Shown here piece by piece: positions 8,891 through 18,109 of a stretch of 64,000 bases of DNA (position 1 is the stretch's first letter; each line of letters opens with the position of its first letter). The stretch covers positions 124,001-188,000 of the forward strand of contig DFXZ01000010.1 of NCBI GenBank assembly GCA_002381805.1. Direction: 5' to 3'. The position numbers and the translations under genes are program-made. Under the pieces are notes generated by a model. It was not told the DNA's origin, searched no databases, and saw only the letters and a list, made by a program, of their open reading frames with translations. Source of the DNA: Bdellovibrio sp. UBA4095. Its GTDB lineage: Bacteria > Bdellovibrionota > Bdellovibrionia > Bdellovibrionales > Bdellovibrionaceae.

Positions 8891-9745
8891 TTAGAAATGC
8901 GAAATTCTGTCCACTAACTCTGGGAAGTCCACAAATGGATTACGATTTTTTTGGACCTTGTAGATCTCGTTGTTACGATGAGCTTCGTCTTCGTCCACTG
9001 GGTCCGCTTTGGCCCATTCACGCAAAGTTTGCTCTTCTGACAGATTCAACTGGATATCGTAACGAACAGAAAAATAAAACAGTGCCCGTGCAACGTTGCC
9101 TTTATGATTATCTGGTGGTTCGAACACCAATCTGTTGGACTTGTCTGGATAGCCAAAGCGTGAAGCTGCACACTTAAGTTCGCGCTTATCTTTCACCACT
9201 TCGCCAAAGTTGTTATTACCACGGATAGCATTTAACTCTGAATCGGTTGGAAATAAATGATGAAGGTCTGCTTTTTGCGTCCCTTTGCTATGGCGGCCCG
9301 TGAAACGACTTTGAGGCCAGGTGTGCTCAATATTAATAACGGTATGATCAGGAACGACATCGGGTCCTGGCGGAGTTCCACCACGGAAATCTTCAGCCGT
9401 TTTTTCGTCATCACAGTAAACATCGACCACGGCGTAGGAGTTGCCTTTGCGATGGAGGTAGTAGTTACCCATCAAATAAACACGAGCGCCGTCGTAGCCC
9501 AATGATTCTTGAGCATAACAACCGCGACCTGAGCAGTTATCTACAACCTCATCAAGAGAGCCCGGATTTGTTTTATGGTAGCTTTGTAGGACTTTTTTAA
9601 GGCGGGCTTTCAGCTCTTCATCTTGAGCGCCTCGTGCAAGGTCGTCGTAAAACTCTTGCCCATAATAAGGAACGACTTGTTGCTGGAATGCAGCATGACC
9701 AACATGCCCCAAAAGCAAAAGAAACGACAATAAGAACAATCTCAT
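8891..9745 (-). CDS. Secreted endonuclease I (EndA/NucM family)
   Basis: A 284-residue exported nuclease of the Endonuclease_1 family, which cuts DNA and often RNA non-specifically. The start ATG 9745 is chosen because GGAGG lies directly upstream at 9751-9755; an ATG at 9757 would itself overlap that ribosome site. A signal peptide (MRLFLLSFLLLLGHVGHA) is followed by the family motifs IEHTWPQS, DLHHLFPTDSELNAIRGN and HKGNVARALFYFSVRY, and a C-terminal NRNPFVDFPELVD. Paired cysteines (NCSGRGC and others) fit disulphides. Export suggests a role in degrading external DNA, such as that of prey. Confidence 0.94.
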   Translation of the reverse strand: MRLFLLSFLLLLGHVGHAAFQQQVVPYYGQEFYDDLARGAQDEELKARLKKVLQSYHKTNPGSLDEVVDNCSGRGCYAQESLGYDGARVYLMGNYYLHRKGNSYAVVDVYCDDEKTAEDFRGGTPPGPDVVPDHTVINIEHTWPQSRFTGRHSKGTQKADLHHLFPTDSELNAIRGNNNFGEVVKDKRELKCAASRFGYPDKSNRLVFEPPDNHKGNVARALFYFSVRYDIQLNLSEEQTLREWAKADPVDEDEAHRNNEIYKVQKNRNPFVDFPELVDRISHF

Positions 9746-9876
9746 GATCCCCTCCATAGTCGGACATTTAAGGTGTCCTGTAGAAACATCGCGCCCTATT
9801 CGCGATATATACGGTGCACTTCATATATCCTATGGAAGATTACGGTGATGCAATCAAAATGTCTGTCAGGAATTCA

Positions 9877-11049
9877 TCATGACTCGGCGGGCCGCTGAAC
9901 CCCTTCAGAGTTACCATCGTCTTTCCAGGATGACAAAGACATCATATCGCGAGGAATCTTCTCTACAAAGAGCGATTGACCAGGTATCGCAAACTGCACA
10001 TGTTTCTTTTGGAACTGTCCTATCAAGTACAGGTAGAAATTCTGCTGCAAATCCATGTGCAAACCATAATCTGGATCCTTGACCCAATAGACGAGTTCAA
10101 AATTCAGAGACCATTCACCAAACTGCGCCAGATGACAACGCTCGAATTCCAACTGATCCTGGGCAATAATCCATTCTTTGATCCAATTTGGAATCTCCTG
10201 AACATGCTCACGTGAGGTTGAATAAGGAACACTGAAGCGGATCACGACCCGGCGGCGCCACATCCGCTTGAAGTTTTTTATACTGCCTTCCAAAAGTTGT
10301 CGATTCGAGAAAATGAGTTCTTCTCCTGACAAACTTCGCACCCGAGTGGTTTTGATTCCGATGTTTTCAACGGTTCCCAATTCTGTGCCGACCATAATAA
10401 AGTCACCGACAATAAACGGTTTATCCAGAACGATTGATAGCGAGGCAAAGACATCGCCAAGAAAGTTTTGGGCGGCCAAGGCCACGGCTATACCGCCGAC
10501 TCCTAAGCCCGCAACTAAAGCCCCGACATTAACTCCTAGATTATTAAGACAGATCAGTAAAACAGTGGTTGCGATGAAACCCTTGAGTGTCGCACTCATC
10601 AATCCCAAAGCAGAGACTGAGCTGTCATCCTTCCCCACTTTTTTTGAAAGAAAGTTTTCGCGCCAGCGACGAACAATATAAAAACCCCAGAATGTGATCT
10701 GTATAGAAGTCGCGACTATCAAAACAGCTCGAGAGATCGTATTGGTTTGTCGATTCGTGTACATGAACTCTACAAAAGGATATAGAATCCAGACAAAGAT
10801 GACATAGGGCTTTGTCTGTGCCAACATCTTGAAAATCGTATCCTCGAACTGATGATAACGTTCAAAATTACGGGTCCAGCGGCCCAGTCGACTGGCCACA
10901 TGGGTTTCAAGCGTGCGCAGAAGTGCCTTTATTATAATGGTCGCAAAGATCGCCAATATTATAGCGATCACCCACTGCCAAGGGCCATCAGTGCGCATGA
11001 GTATTCTGATATCTCTAATAAATCGAGAGTACTGGATACTTTCCCACAT
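9877..11049 (-). CDS. MscS-family mechanosensitive channel
   Basis: About 390 residues with N-terminal membrane segments (near 20-45, 75-95, 105-125) and the hallmark pore helix region LVAGLGVGGIAVALAAQNFLGDVFASL, followed by the beta domain (DKPFIVGDFIMVGTELGTVENIGIKTTRVR) and a cytoplasmic C-terminal domain. The channel opens under membrane tension to release solutes in osmotic downshock. ATG 11049 is chosen; a TTG at 11058 in the same frame is possible. It begins about 15 bases after the stop of the trehalose gene on the same strand. Making a compatible solute and releasing it under downshock would fit one operon, which is inference. Confidence 0.9.
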   Translation of the reverse strand: MWESIQYSRFIRDIRILMRTDGPWQWVIAIILAIFATIIIKALLRTLETHVASRLGRWTRNFERYHQFEDTIFKMLAQTKPYVIFVWILYPFVEFMYTNRQTNTISRAVLIVATSIQITFWGFYIVRRWRENFLSKKVGKDDSSVSALGLMSATLKGFIATTVLLICLNNLGVNVGALVAGLGVGGIAVALAAQNFLGDVFASLSIVLDKPFIVGDFIMVGTELGTVENIGIKTTRVRSLSGEELIFSNRQLLEGSIKNFKRMWRRRVVIRFSVPYSTSREHVQEIPNWIKEWIIAQDQLEFERCHLAQFGEWSLNFELVYWVKDPDYGLHMDLQQNFYLYLIGQFQKKHVQFAIPGQSLFVEKIPRDMMSLSSWKDDGNSEGVQRPAES

Positions 11050-11064
11050 AGGCCCCAACCCGCC

Positions 11065-13287
11065 TTAGATGTTCACTTCAATCCGCGACATGTCTTCCAT
11101 TAACAGCTGCCTCAACTCCTTAAAAAATGCCAAAATTTCAGCCTGAGTATTGATTCTGTATTGAGCATGGGTAAATCCTGTTCCAATCTTTATCGAACAA
11201 TTATGCCCATCAATCACTTTAAACATTTCTTCATCTGTCTTATCGTCACCTATGCAAATATAGAGTGCCGATGATGGTGAACTTTGCATAAGCCAGCGTA
11301 AAAAATTACCTTTGTTACATTCAATGGCCTTTGCTTCAATGATCTTTTTGCCAACCTCCATAACCACCGGCTCGTTGGCAAGACCTGCCTGCAACTCATC
11401 GTCCAACTTTTTTGCCTGAAATTCAGCAAAGTCCGGTGGAGAAGATCTATAATGCCACACGACTGCCGCTTCTTTCTTTTCAACAAAGGACAATGGCACC
11501 CGCTCGGTATAAGCTTGCATTATGCGATGAGCTTCCGAATACCAGGTTTCAATGTCTGAAGACACACGGCTCTGCCATTCCTCGCCCGGATACTTGTAGA
11601 ATGCACCATGTTCAGCACCAATAAAGAACGGAGTGTTTTCGAATTGACCATCCAGGAACTTTTTCGAGCGACCGCTCAAAATATAAATTTCCATCAATTG
11701 ACCCAGTTCAAAAAGCAGTTCTTTAGTTTCTTTTAGCAAAACCGCCTGGTCCGGCTTTTTCGCAATAGCCACAAGAGTACCATCGTAATCCAATACCATG
11801 CGAACCTTTGGAGCACGACGAATTCTCTCTGGAAGATTTCCTGGCCATTGTGCACTTTTCGCTGGCAGCCGCAAAACCGTCGAATGCATGCCAGGACGTA
11901 CAGTACTATCCAAATCATTCAGAAATCCCATAGCCCATTTTGTCGATGAGTAGCGGGAGAGAATTTCTTGAGAGTTGTACAAACGCTCCCGGCGCTCTTC
12001 AAATGGCATGTTATAAGCTCTGTAAATGGTCTCTGCGATATCGTCGCGATCCCAAGGATTAACTGACAAAGCATCACCCAATAAAGAAGAGGCTCCTGCA
12101 AACTCACTTAAAATAAGTACGCCTGCATTTTCCAAATCCTGGGCTACAACATATTCCATCGCGACCAAATTCATGCCATCCCGCTTGCTAGTGATTAGAG
12201 TGGCATTCGCCCGTCGATAGAGCGCAAGCAAAGTTTTTTCGTCAACCGAATTAAAAATGTATTGAACAGGAACATAGTCAGGGCCGCCGAACTCTCCATT
12301 AATGGCGCCAACCAATTGATCCACCTCTTTTTTCATTTTCATGTAAGCAGGAACTTTTTGGCGAGTCGGCACGGCGACCTGCAAGAGTGTCACCTTGCCA
12401 ATCAACTCCGGATAAGTTCGTAACGCCTGTTGAAACCCGCGAAGCTTAAGCTCGAGTCCTTTAGAGTAATCAAGGCGGTCTACTCCTAGAATTAGAAAGG
12501 GCGCTTGACTCATTTGCCGATAAGTTTCGCTCTGCTCACAAACCTCCGCCGAGTTCGCTTTTCTCCGGACCTCATCCGTATCAATACTGATTGGGTATAC
12601 ACCGAGCTGCGCCACATGATCATCCACTTGGACTTTAAACAATGAAGAATCCATTCCCAAATGAGCTTTCAGCGAAACTACAAACTGACGTAAATAGGAA
12701 TGCTCGTGGAAACCGACTAAATCACATTGAATCAATGATTTCAGAATTTGTTCTCGCACCGGCAGTTGACGGAATATTTCAGCTGCAGGAAATGGAATAT
12801 GCAGGAAAAAACCTATCTTTAAATCCTTATTTTTTTCTCGCAAAAATTGTGGCAACAGAAAAAAATGAAAGTCATGAATCCACACAGTGTCGCCTGGCTT
12901 GGCGATTTCTAAGATGGCATCCGCCATAATTTGGTTAGCGTCACAATAGGCTTTCCAATTTTCACGATTGAAAGACGCCAAATGTCCTTCATAGTGAAAC
13001 AACGGCCACAAAACATCGTTCGCAAAACCATCGTAATACTTTTCGTAATGGGTTTTAGGCAAGAGTACTGGATAACAGTCTAGATTCGGCTTAATATTTT
13101 TAGCGTTTTCTCTGATAAGTTTCGCATTTCGCTCACTCGTCTCAAACCCAAGCCAAGAAAAGGGTTCATCAAGACTAACAGACATCAAGGCAGAAACCAA
13201 TCCTCCGGCGCCGCGCTCTACACTTCCTGATTTCGAGTTAATGCTGAAAGGCAGTCTACTGCTTACAAAAATTCTTTTTGGTATCAC
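11065..13287 (-). CDS. otsAB: Bifunctional trehalose-6-phosphate synthase/phosphatase (OtsA-OtsB fusion)
   Basis: A 740-residue fusion. Residues 1 to about 465 are a GT20 trehalose-6-phosphate synthase (SSRLPFSI start, glycine loop GAGGLVSAL, WIHDFHFFLLP, VDRLDYSKG, KRDGMNLVAMEYV). From about 490 comes a HAD-type trehalose-phosphate phosphatase with motif I LDYDGTL, LSGRS, and GDDKTDEEMF. Together they convert UDP-glucose and glucose-6-phosphate to trehalose, a desiccation and osmotic protectant. Translation starts at GTG 13287 with GGAG six bases upstream. The gene is divergent from the GH15 gene with only 44 bases between starts. Confidence 0.95.
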   Translation of the reverse strand: MIPKRIFVSSRLPFSINSKSGSVERGAGGLVSALMSVSLDEPFSWLGFETSERNAKLIRENAKNIKPNLDCYPVLLPKTHYEKYYDGFANDVLWPLFHYEGHLASFNRENWKAYCDANQIMADAILEIAKPGDTVWIHDFHFFLLPQFLREKNKDLKIGFFLHIPFPAAEIFRQLPVREQILKSLIQCDLVGFHEHSYLRQFVVSLKAHLGMDSSLFKVQVDDHVAQLGVYPISIDTDEVRRKANSAEVCEQSETYRQMSQAPFLILGVDRLDYSKGLELKLRGFQQALRTYPELIGKVTLLQVAVPTRQKVPAYMKMKKEVDQLVGAINGEFGGPDYVPVQYIFNSVDEKTLLALYRRANATLITSKRDGMNLVAMEYVVAQDLENAGVLILSEFAGASSLLGDALSVNPWDRDDIAETIYRAYNMPFEERRERLYNSQEILSRYSSTKWAMGFLNDLDSTVRPGMHSTVLRLPAKSAQWPGNLPERIRRAPKVRMVLDYDGTLVAIAKKPDQAVLLKETKELLFELGQLMEIYILSGRSKKFLDGQFENTPFFIGAEHGAFYKYPGEEWQSRVSSDIETWYSEAHRIMQAYTERVPLSFVEKKEAAVVWHYRSSPPDFAEFQAKKLDDELQAGLANEPVVMEVGKKIIEAKAIECNKGNFLRWLMQSSPSSALYICIGDDKTDEEMFKVIDGHNCSIKIGTGFTHAQYRINTQAEILAFFKELRQLLMEDMSRIEVNI

Positions 13288-13331
13288 GTAGTACTCCAGT
13301 ATATAGTTTGTAATAATTAAAGGGGCCTAAT
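13288..13331. promoter_or_regulatory. Very short divergent promoter region, otsAB versus GH15
   Basis: Forty-four AT-rich bases separate two divergent start codons and already hold both ribosome sites (GGAG for otsAB, AGGGG for the GH15 gene). TAATAAT and TATATA elements are present, but no complete promoter fits for both directions without reaching into the coding regions. No firm -35 is visible. Confidence 0.35.
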
Positions 13332-15179
13332 GTGAACGAAGAAAAAAATTTCCTTAGCTCATCTCCTCTAAACGCGCACAAATATCGAATGGGACTCATT
13401 GGGAACTGCGCTTACTCCGCATTGATCAGTGAGGACGCTAACATAAAATGGTTGTGTTGGCCAAGATTTGACTCAACTTTTATATTTGGATCATTACTCG
13501 ATGTTAATAAAGGTGGAGATTTTTTCATTCGGCCTGCGACAAGCAAGTACGTAAGCACACAGAGATATCTCGAAAATACAAACATTCTCGTCACAAAATT
13601 CGAAGCAGCAGATGGGTCATTTGAGGTGATCGACTTTGCACCGCGTTTTCGACAGTACGAGCGTTATCATAAGCCATTGATGCTGTTTCGCAAGGTCATC
13701 AAACTTTCGGGAAGCCCGCGCATTCATGTAAAATGCAACCCCGTAGGCGACTACGGCGCTATTCAGTCAAAACCTGCCATGGGCAGCAATCACATTCGCT
13801 ATGATGGACTCTCTCAGCCCTTAAGATTAACGACTAACGCACCACTGACTTATATTCTCCAAGAAAAAGATTTTGCGCTCGGTGATGAACTTCACTTCAT
13901 CCTTTCCTGGGGAATTCCTTTAGAAGCCCCGCTAAGCTCGACGTTTAATGTTTTCTACAATCAAACTAAAGACTACTGGGAAAACTGGGTGAAGGGATGC
14001 ACGCTTCCAAATCTTTTCCAGAAAGAAGTTGTCCGCTCGGCACTCGTTTTGAAATTGCATCAGTTCGAAGACACTGGGGGCATTATCGCTTCCTGTACAA
14101 GCAGTCTTCCAGAGATTCATGGCGAAGGACGCAACTGGGACTATCGATACTGCTGGCTGCGTGACACCTACTACACGCTCTCTGCTTTGAAATCACTGGG
14201 GCATTTCGAGGAAATGGAAAAGTATGCTCATTTCATCGAGAACTTGAACTTAGAACATTTATCGAATCTACAACCAGTTTATTGTATTGACGGATCACCA
14301 AAGATGCCGGAGATCGAGCTGCCGCTGGAAGGTTATCTTGGGAACAAGCCAGTGCGTATCGGGAATCTCGCGTCCGAACAAGTGCAGAACGATGCTTATG
14401 GACAAATTCTATTGGCACTCTTTAGCTTGTATACGGATCAGCGTTTGTTGTCTCACTCGGACCGTACTTCGGCCCGCCTGCTGAATATGGTTCTTAAGTA
14501 TATTGAAAAAAACATGCTCGAACCCGATAATGGAATTTGGGAATTTAGAGGTAAGACGGCAATTCACTCTTACTCAAGTCTTTTTCACTGGGCTGGAGCC
14601 GCAGCGGTTCGTAAAGTCGCCTGCGATATTAACGACAAAGCTCTTTTGGAACGTGCACTCAAGTGTATGAACACGGCGCGCCTTCTATTAGAAAAAGCCT
14701 ACATTCCAGAAAAGAAAGCTTATGGTCAGGCGGTGGGCTCAACGGACCTCGACGCGAGCTTACTGCAAATGATCACTCTGGGATACTTCAAGGACAATCG
14801 CCAAGGAGCTCTTGATCACCTTTATGCAATTGAAAGCGAACTGGAAGTAGCTCCGGGATTCTTGTTGCGATACAAGCATCGCGACGACTTTGGTTATCAA
14901 GAATCCGCCTTTCTTGTTTGTAGTTTCTGGCACATTGAAGCTCTCGCTTCGTTGGGAATGGGACAACGTGCTTTGGAGTTATTAAAAGAGGTGACGAGAG
15001 CGCAAAACCACTTGGGACTCATGGCAGAAGATTTCGACATCAAAACCGCAAGCCAATGGGGAAATTTTCCTCAGACCTACAGTCATGTCGGTTTGATCAA
15101 CTGCGCTTTTGCAATCGATAAAGCCCTGAATCTGCCACCTTACCTTTGTGACAGCAATGGGACAATGTTTGGGTCATAA
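13332..15179 (+). CDS. GH15 glucoamylase/trehalase-like glycoside hydrolase
   Basis: A 615-residue cytoplasmic protein of the bacterial GH15 family, which includes glucoamylases and actinobacterial trehalases. The N-terminal beta domain carries GNCAYSALISEDANIKWLCWPRFDS and the (alpha/alpha)6 barrel begins around GEGRNWDYRYCWLRDTYYTLSAL; DDFGYQESAFLVCSFWHIEAL near residue 520 is another conserved block. Its divergence from otsAB suggests trehalose or glucan breakdown, but the substrate cannot be read from the sequence. Start is GTG 13332 behind AAAGGGG; the overlapping ATG at 13330 is in another frame. Confidence 0.9.
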   Translation: MNEEKNFLSSSPLNAHKYRMGLIGNCAYSALISEDANIKWLCWPRFDSTFIFGSLLDVNKGGDFFIRPATSKYVSTQRYLENTNILVTKFEAADGSFEVIDFAPRFRQYERYHKPLMLFRKVIKLSGSPRIHVKCNPVGDYGAIQSKPAMGSNHIRYDGLSQPLRLTTNAPLTYILQEKDFALGDELHFILSWGIPLEAPLSSTFNVFYNQTKDYWENWVKGCTLPNLFQKEVVRSALVLKLHQFEDTGGIIASCTSSLPEIHGEGRNWDYRYCWLRDTYYTLSALKSLGHFEEMEKYAHFIENLNLEHLSNLQPVYCIDGSPKMPEIELPLEGYLGNKPVRIGNLASEQVQNDAYGQILLALFSLYTDQRLLSHSDRTSARLLNMVLKYIEKNMLEPDNGIWEFRGKTAIHSYSSLFHWAGAAAVRKVACDINDKALLERALKCMNTARLLLEKAYIPEKKAYGQAVGSTDLDASLLQMITLGYFKDNRQGALDHLYAIESELEVAPGFLLRYKHRDDFGYQESAFLVCSFWHIEALASLGMGQRALELLKEVTRAQNHLGLMAEDFDIKTASQWGNFPQTYSHVGLINCAFAIDKALNLPPYLCDSNGTMFGS

Positions 15180-15237
15180 CGAAACAGCCTGAGGCTTCTG
15201 CTAGCAAAATTTTCCAAGTATAAGTGGTCCTAACTTT

Positions 15238-15263
15238 GCAGAACTCTTAAGAGAACACTCTGC
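15238..15263 (+). promoter_or_regulatory. Dyad-symmetric leader before the disordered protein gene
   Basis: GCAGA and TCTGC flank the palindrome CTCTTAAGAG (15244-15253), giving nested symmetry directly upstream of AAGGAGG. It may be an RNA hairpin or a regulator site. Confidence 0.3.
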
Positions 15264-15276
15264 ATAAGGAGGATCT

Positions 15277-15846
15277 ATGCCACACCAACGTCGCCGCCCC
15301 CAACCGAATTATGGTGTTGATCGCTACGTCAATGACGATGTTCCCATAAGAAGATCGGCCTCGGACGAAGATGATCGGCCTTACCGAAGAGGACCATATC
15401 CTCAAGATCATGATCCTCGTTACGAAGACACACGGGCTTCTACTTGGAGCCAAGGCGGGCACGGCCGCCCCGGCAGAAGGCAATTCACAGGCACCCGTCA
15501 AGATCAAGAAGACCTCGATCGTTATGGCCACAATCCTCACACTTACGATCACCGCAATTATTATAATAACGACGAAACTCACTATCGCCCCAATTACTAT
15601 CCGCTAAAAACTTCTCGGCATTATGAATACGGTGACGAAGAATTCAATGATCGTCATTACAATGAAGACGATCATATTCTTGATAAAGAAGAATACAAAA
15701 CTCAGGATAGCTATCAAACAGGCGGAAGTCGTCAGGGACTTCGACGGGGGCAGCATAAATCAGGTCACGACTACCGCCGCGAAGATCTTGGCTATCAGGA
15801 TCGGGACGTACGTGGCTACAACAAGCAGCACAAGAACCGATACTGA
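15277..15846 (+). CDS. Intrinsically disordered, Arg/Tyr/Asp/His-rich protein
   Basis: A 189-residue protein with almost no hydrophobic residues; Arg, Asp, Tyr, His, Gln, Gly and Asn dominate (for example YDHRNYYNNDETHYRPNYYP). There is no signal peptide, membrane segment or Cys. A strong ribosome site AAGGAGG at the right spacing supports translation. I do not recognise a family; such hydrophilin-like composition is found in stress and desiccation proteins and in proteins that form condensates or bind nucleic acid, so any role is inference. A smaller protein at 20504 has similar make-up, with a loosely matching RR..P....DRY..DD..I...RR.S..D pattern. Confidence 0.75.
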   Translation: MPHQRRRPQPNYGVDRYVNDDVPIRRSASDEDDRPYRRGPYPQDHDPRYEDTRASTWSQGGHGRPGRRQFTGTRQDQEDLDRYGHNPHTYDHRNYYNNDETHYRPNYYPLKTSRHYEYGDEEFNDRHYNEDDHILDKEEYKTQDSYQTGGSRQGLRRGQHKSGHDYRREDLGYQDRDVRGYNKQHKNRY

Positions 15847-15893
15847 TTCTGTTCGCGCAGGTCCTCGTGCGCGAACACCGATTGAAGGAATGA

Positions 15894-17066
15894 TCAGTGG
15901 TTTTTCATTATGACCTTGATGCAGCTGTCCTTTTTTTCTTGGAAAAGTTTGTAGGCTTCGGGGGCATCATTAAGGTCTAAGTTGTGGGTAATTAGAAACG
16001 AAGGATCGATGCCTCCGGAGAGAATCATATCTAAAAGGGCCGGCATGTACTTTTGAACGTGGGTCTGGCCCATTTTAAACGTTAGACCTTTCGCAAACGC
16101 AGCACCCATGGGCATTTTATCGAGGAAGCCTCCATAAACTCCTGGAATTGAAATTGTTCCGCCTTTGCGGCAAGCCTGGATGGCTTCTCTTAAGGCGACC
16201 GGTCGGTCTGTCGCCAAGTGAATGGCAGCTTTTGTTTTTTCATAGCGACTGTAAAAGTTAGTTCCATGCGCTTCCATTCCGACGGCGTCAATACAGGAAT
16301 CGGGGCCTCTGCCGCCGGTTTTGATTCGCAATTCGTCGAGCACATCACATTCCTCGTAATTTAATACTTCCGCTTTACAAACTCTTTCAGCCATTGCGAG
16401 CCTTTCAGGAATTCGATCGATCGCAATAACCCTCTCGGCTCCCAGAAGGTAGGCACTTTGGATTGCGAAAAGTCCGACAGGGCCACAGCCCCAGACGGCA
16501 ATGGTGTCGCCGAACTGAATATTGCAATTTAACGCTGCCATATATCCAGTGGGGAAAATATCGCTCAAAAACAGGAGCTTTTCGTCTTCCACTCCTGGTG
16601 GAACCACTAAAGGACCCACGTTGGCAAAGGGGACTCGAGCATACTCCGCTTGCCCACCGGCAAAACCACCGAAGAGATGGGAATAGCCAAACATCCCAGC
16701 ACCGCTATGACCATAGACTTGATCAGCCATGGTAGAGTCTGGATTTGAGTTATCGCAAAATGAATATTCTTTGCGCTCACAAAAAAAGCAATGCCCGCAG
16801 CCGATAGCAAAGGGCACCACGACACGGTCTCCGATCTTCAGGTTTTTAACATCGGGACCGACTTCCATGACCTCGCCCATAAACTCGTGTCCAAGAATAT
16901 CACCCTTCTGCATCTCTGGAATAAAGCCATCGTAAAGATGCAAATCTGAACCACAAATGGCAGTCGAGCTGATTTTGATGATCGCATCCGTCGCATTTAG
17001 GATCTGGGGATCGGGCACACGTTCGACCTCGACTTGTTTTGCACCTTGCCAGCAGACCGCTTTCAT
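15894..17066 (-). CDS. Zinc-dependent MDR dehydrogenase, glutathione-independent formaldehyde dehydrogenase-like
   Basis: A 390-residue medium-chain dehydrogenase. Catalytic zinc ligands appear in ICGSDLHLYDG (Cys near residue 38) and GHEFMGEV (His-Glu near 60); the structural-zinc loop is CGHCFFCERKEYSFC near 90-104. The NAD fold is marked by AVWGCGPVGLFAIQSAYLLGA. The pattern SDIFPTGYMAALNC and the insertion around GHSGAGMFGYSHLFGGFAGGQAEY resemble FDH-like enzymes rather than plain alcohol dehydrogenases. Substrate may be formaldehyde or another alcohol/aldehyde. A small SRPBCC gene ends 14 bases upstream on the same strand, and they likely share a transcript. Confidence 0.87.
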   Translation of the reverse strand: MKAVCWQGAKQVEVERVPDPQILNATDAIIKISSTAICGSDLHLYDGFIPEMQKGDILGHEFMGEVMEVGPDVKNLKIGDRVVVPFAIGCGHCFFCERKEYSFCDNSNPDSTMADQVYGHSGAGMFGYSHLFGGFAGGQAEYARVPFANVGPLVVPPGVEDEKLLFLSDIFPTGYMAALNCNIQFGDTIAVWGCGPVGLFAIQSAYLLGAERVIAIDRIPERLAMAERVCKAEVLNYEECDVLDELRIKTGGRGPDSCIDAVGMEAHGTNFYSRYEKTKAAIHLATDRPVALREAIQACRKGGTISIPGVYGGFLDKMPMGAAFAKGLTFKMGQTHVQKYMPALLDMILSGGIDPSFLITHNLDLNDAPEAYKLFQEKKDSCIKVIMKNH

Positions 17067-17080
17067 AAATCCTCCTAGTA

Positions 17081-17650
17081 TTAGTGAAGTGCTGGATTGA
17101 TTTCTTCCGGCTGTCCCCCAGTGGGTTGCCCATCGACCCGAGGGATTTCCCCAACCTCCATAAGCTGCCGCAACTTTTTCAGATCATTCATGAGGTTGTA
17201 CTGAGGACTTTCGCCAACAATACGTTCGAAAATATCAGCCAAACCGCCAAGTGGCGGATCATAAAGCATTCGCACCGTGACGACAGTGCCCCGACCATAA
17301 GGAAGCTCACGAAAAATCACGGATCCAGCATGATGAACTTCCGAATCTGGCGATGTTTTCCAAGATATTAGATGATAGGGTTCTGATTCAATAAGCACAC
17401 TTTCCCACTCAATCTGCTTATGACCATTCAAAGCCTTCCAGATCCACAACGATCTTTGGTTTGAAAGGGGTGTGACTGAATCAAGGTGCCCTATAAAAAG
17501 GGGCAGATTTTCGAAACGGCTCCAAAATTCAAAAATTCTTTTTGCCGAAGCCTGGATCGTCACCGAATCAATAACTTTCACCCCTTCATGGAGGCGATGT
17601 CGCTGTCTTTGTTCAAGTACAGACAGGTTTCTTGCTGCATCCTGAGCCAT
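17081..17650 (-). CDS. SRPBCC (START/cyclase-like) protein
   Basis: A 189-residue soluble protein; residues about 25-155 follow the SRPBCC pattern: VIDSVTIQASAKRIFEFWSRFENLPLFIGHLDSVTPL, then WESVLIESEPYHLISWKT and GTVVTVRMLYDPP, with a C-terminal helix LMNDLKKLRQLMEVGEIP. The fold binds small hydrophobic ligands; no specific ligand can be named. Proteins of this type often sit beside FDH-like dehydrogenases in stress gene clusters, as here, where it precedes that gene by 14 bases. Confidence 0.82.
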   Translation of the reverse strand: MAQDAARNLSVLEQRQRHRLHEGVKVIDSVTIQASAKRIFEFWSRFENLPLFIGHLDSVTPLSNQRSLWIWKALNGHKQIEWESVLIESEPYHLISWKTSPDSEVHHAGSVIFRELPYGRGTVVTVRMLYDPPLGGLADIFERIVGESPQYNLMNDLKKLRQLMEVGEIPRVDGQPTGGQPEEINPALH

Positions 17651-17722
17651 TTCCCCTCCTCAGCTTGTCGAGATTAGCAAAGAGGCACATCGCCCCTATG
17701 GGGTCAATGTGCCTGGACTGTA

Positions 17723-17941
17723 CTAGTGATAGCTTGAGGGAGGACTAAATGACGGCGCATCACTCGCTGGGAACGACTCCATTGAGCTTTCGTCAATCAA
17801 AGCATCTGATCGATTGACGGCATCTGTTCGGCCCAACCTATTAGGTAGGGATCTTTCCGTTGCAGTTTCAAACTCTTGCGAATTCAATCTGCCCAGGTAG
17901 TAACCACAAGAGAAAATTATGATTGTACCTAAAAGTCTCAT
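17723..17941 (-). CDS. Small membrane-anchored protein with a C-terminal ESFPASD motif
   Basis: A 72-residue protein: a short hydrophobic N terminus (MRLLGTIIIFSCGYYLG) that may anchor it, then a polar region ending SSMESFPASDAPSFSPPSS. The ESFPASD(P/A)PS motif recurs at the C terminus of many small, functionally unassigned bacterial proteins. ATG 17941 is preferred to GTG 17947 because AAGGGG then lies seven bases upstream. It lies between the SRPBCC gene and the divergent MFS gene. Confidence 0.7.
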   Translation of the reverse strand: MRLLGTIIIFSCGYYLGRLNSQEFETATERSLPNRLGRTDAVNRSDALIDESSMESFPASDAPSFSPPSSYH

Positions 17942-18109
17942 ATTCACACCCCTTCTTTAAGTTAAAGTGATTCGCACTCCACCCAGCAATAGGTGCAAAA
18001 GCGAAACCAAAAAATTTGCCATTACCCAAAAGACCTCCGTCCAGAACCTTTTACATCGGTTAGCGACTTCTGCTTCTCTTCAGTCACAGACTAGGATAAG
18101 TTCATCTGA

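Noticed and set aside
15175..15190. TCATAACGAAACAG shared with 37246 as a dispersed repeat
   Set aside because: A 14-base match is expected several times by chance in a window this size.
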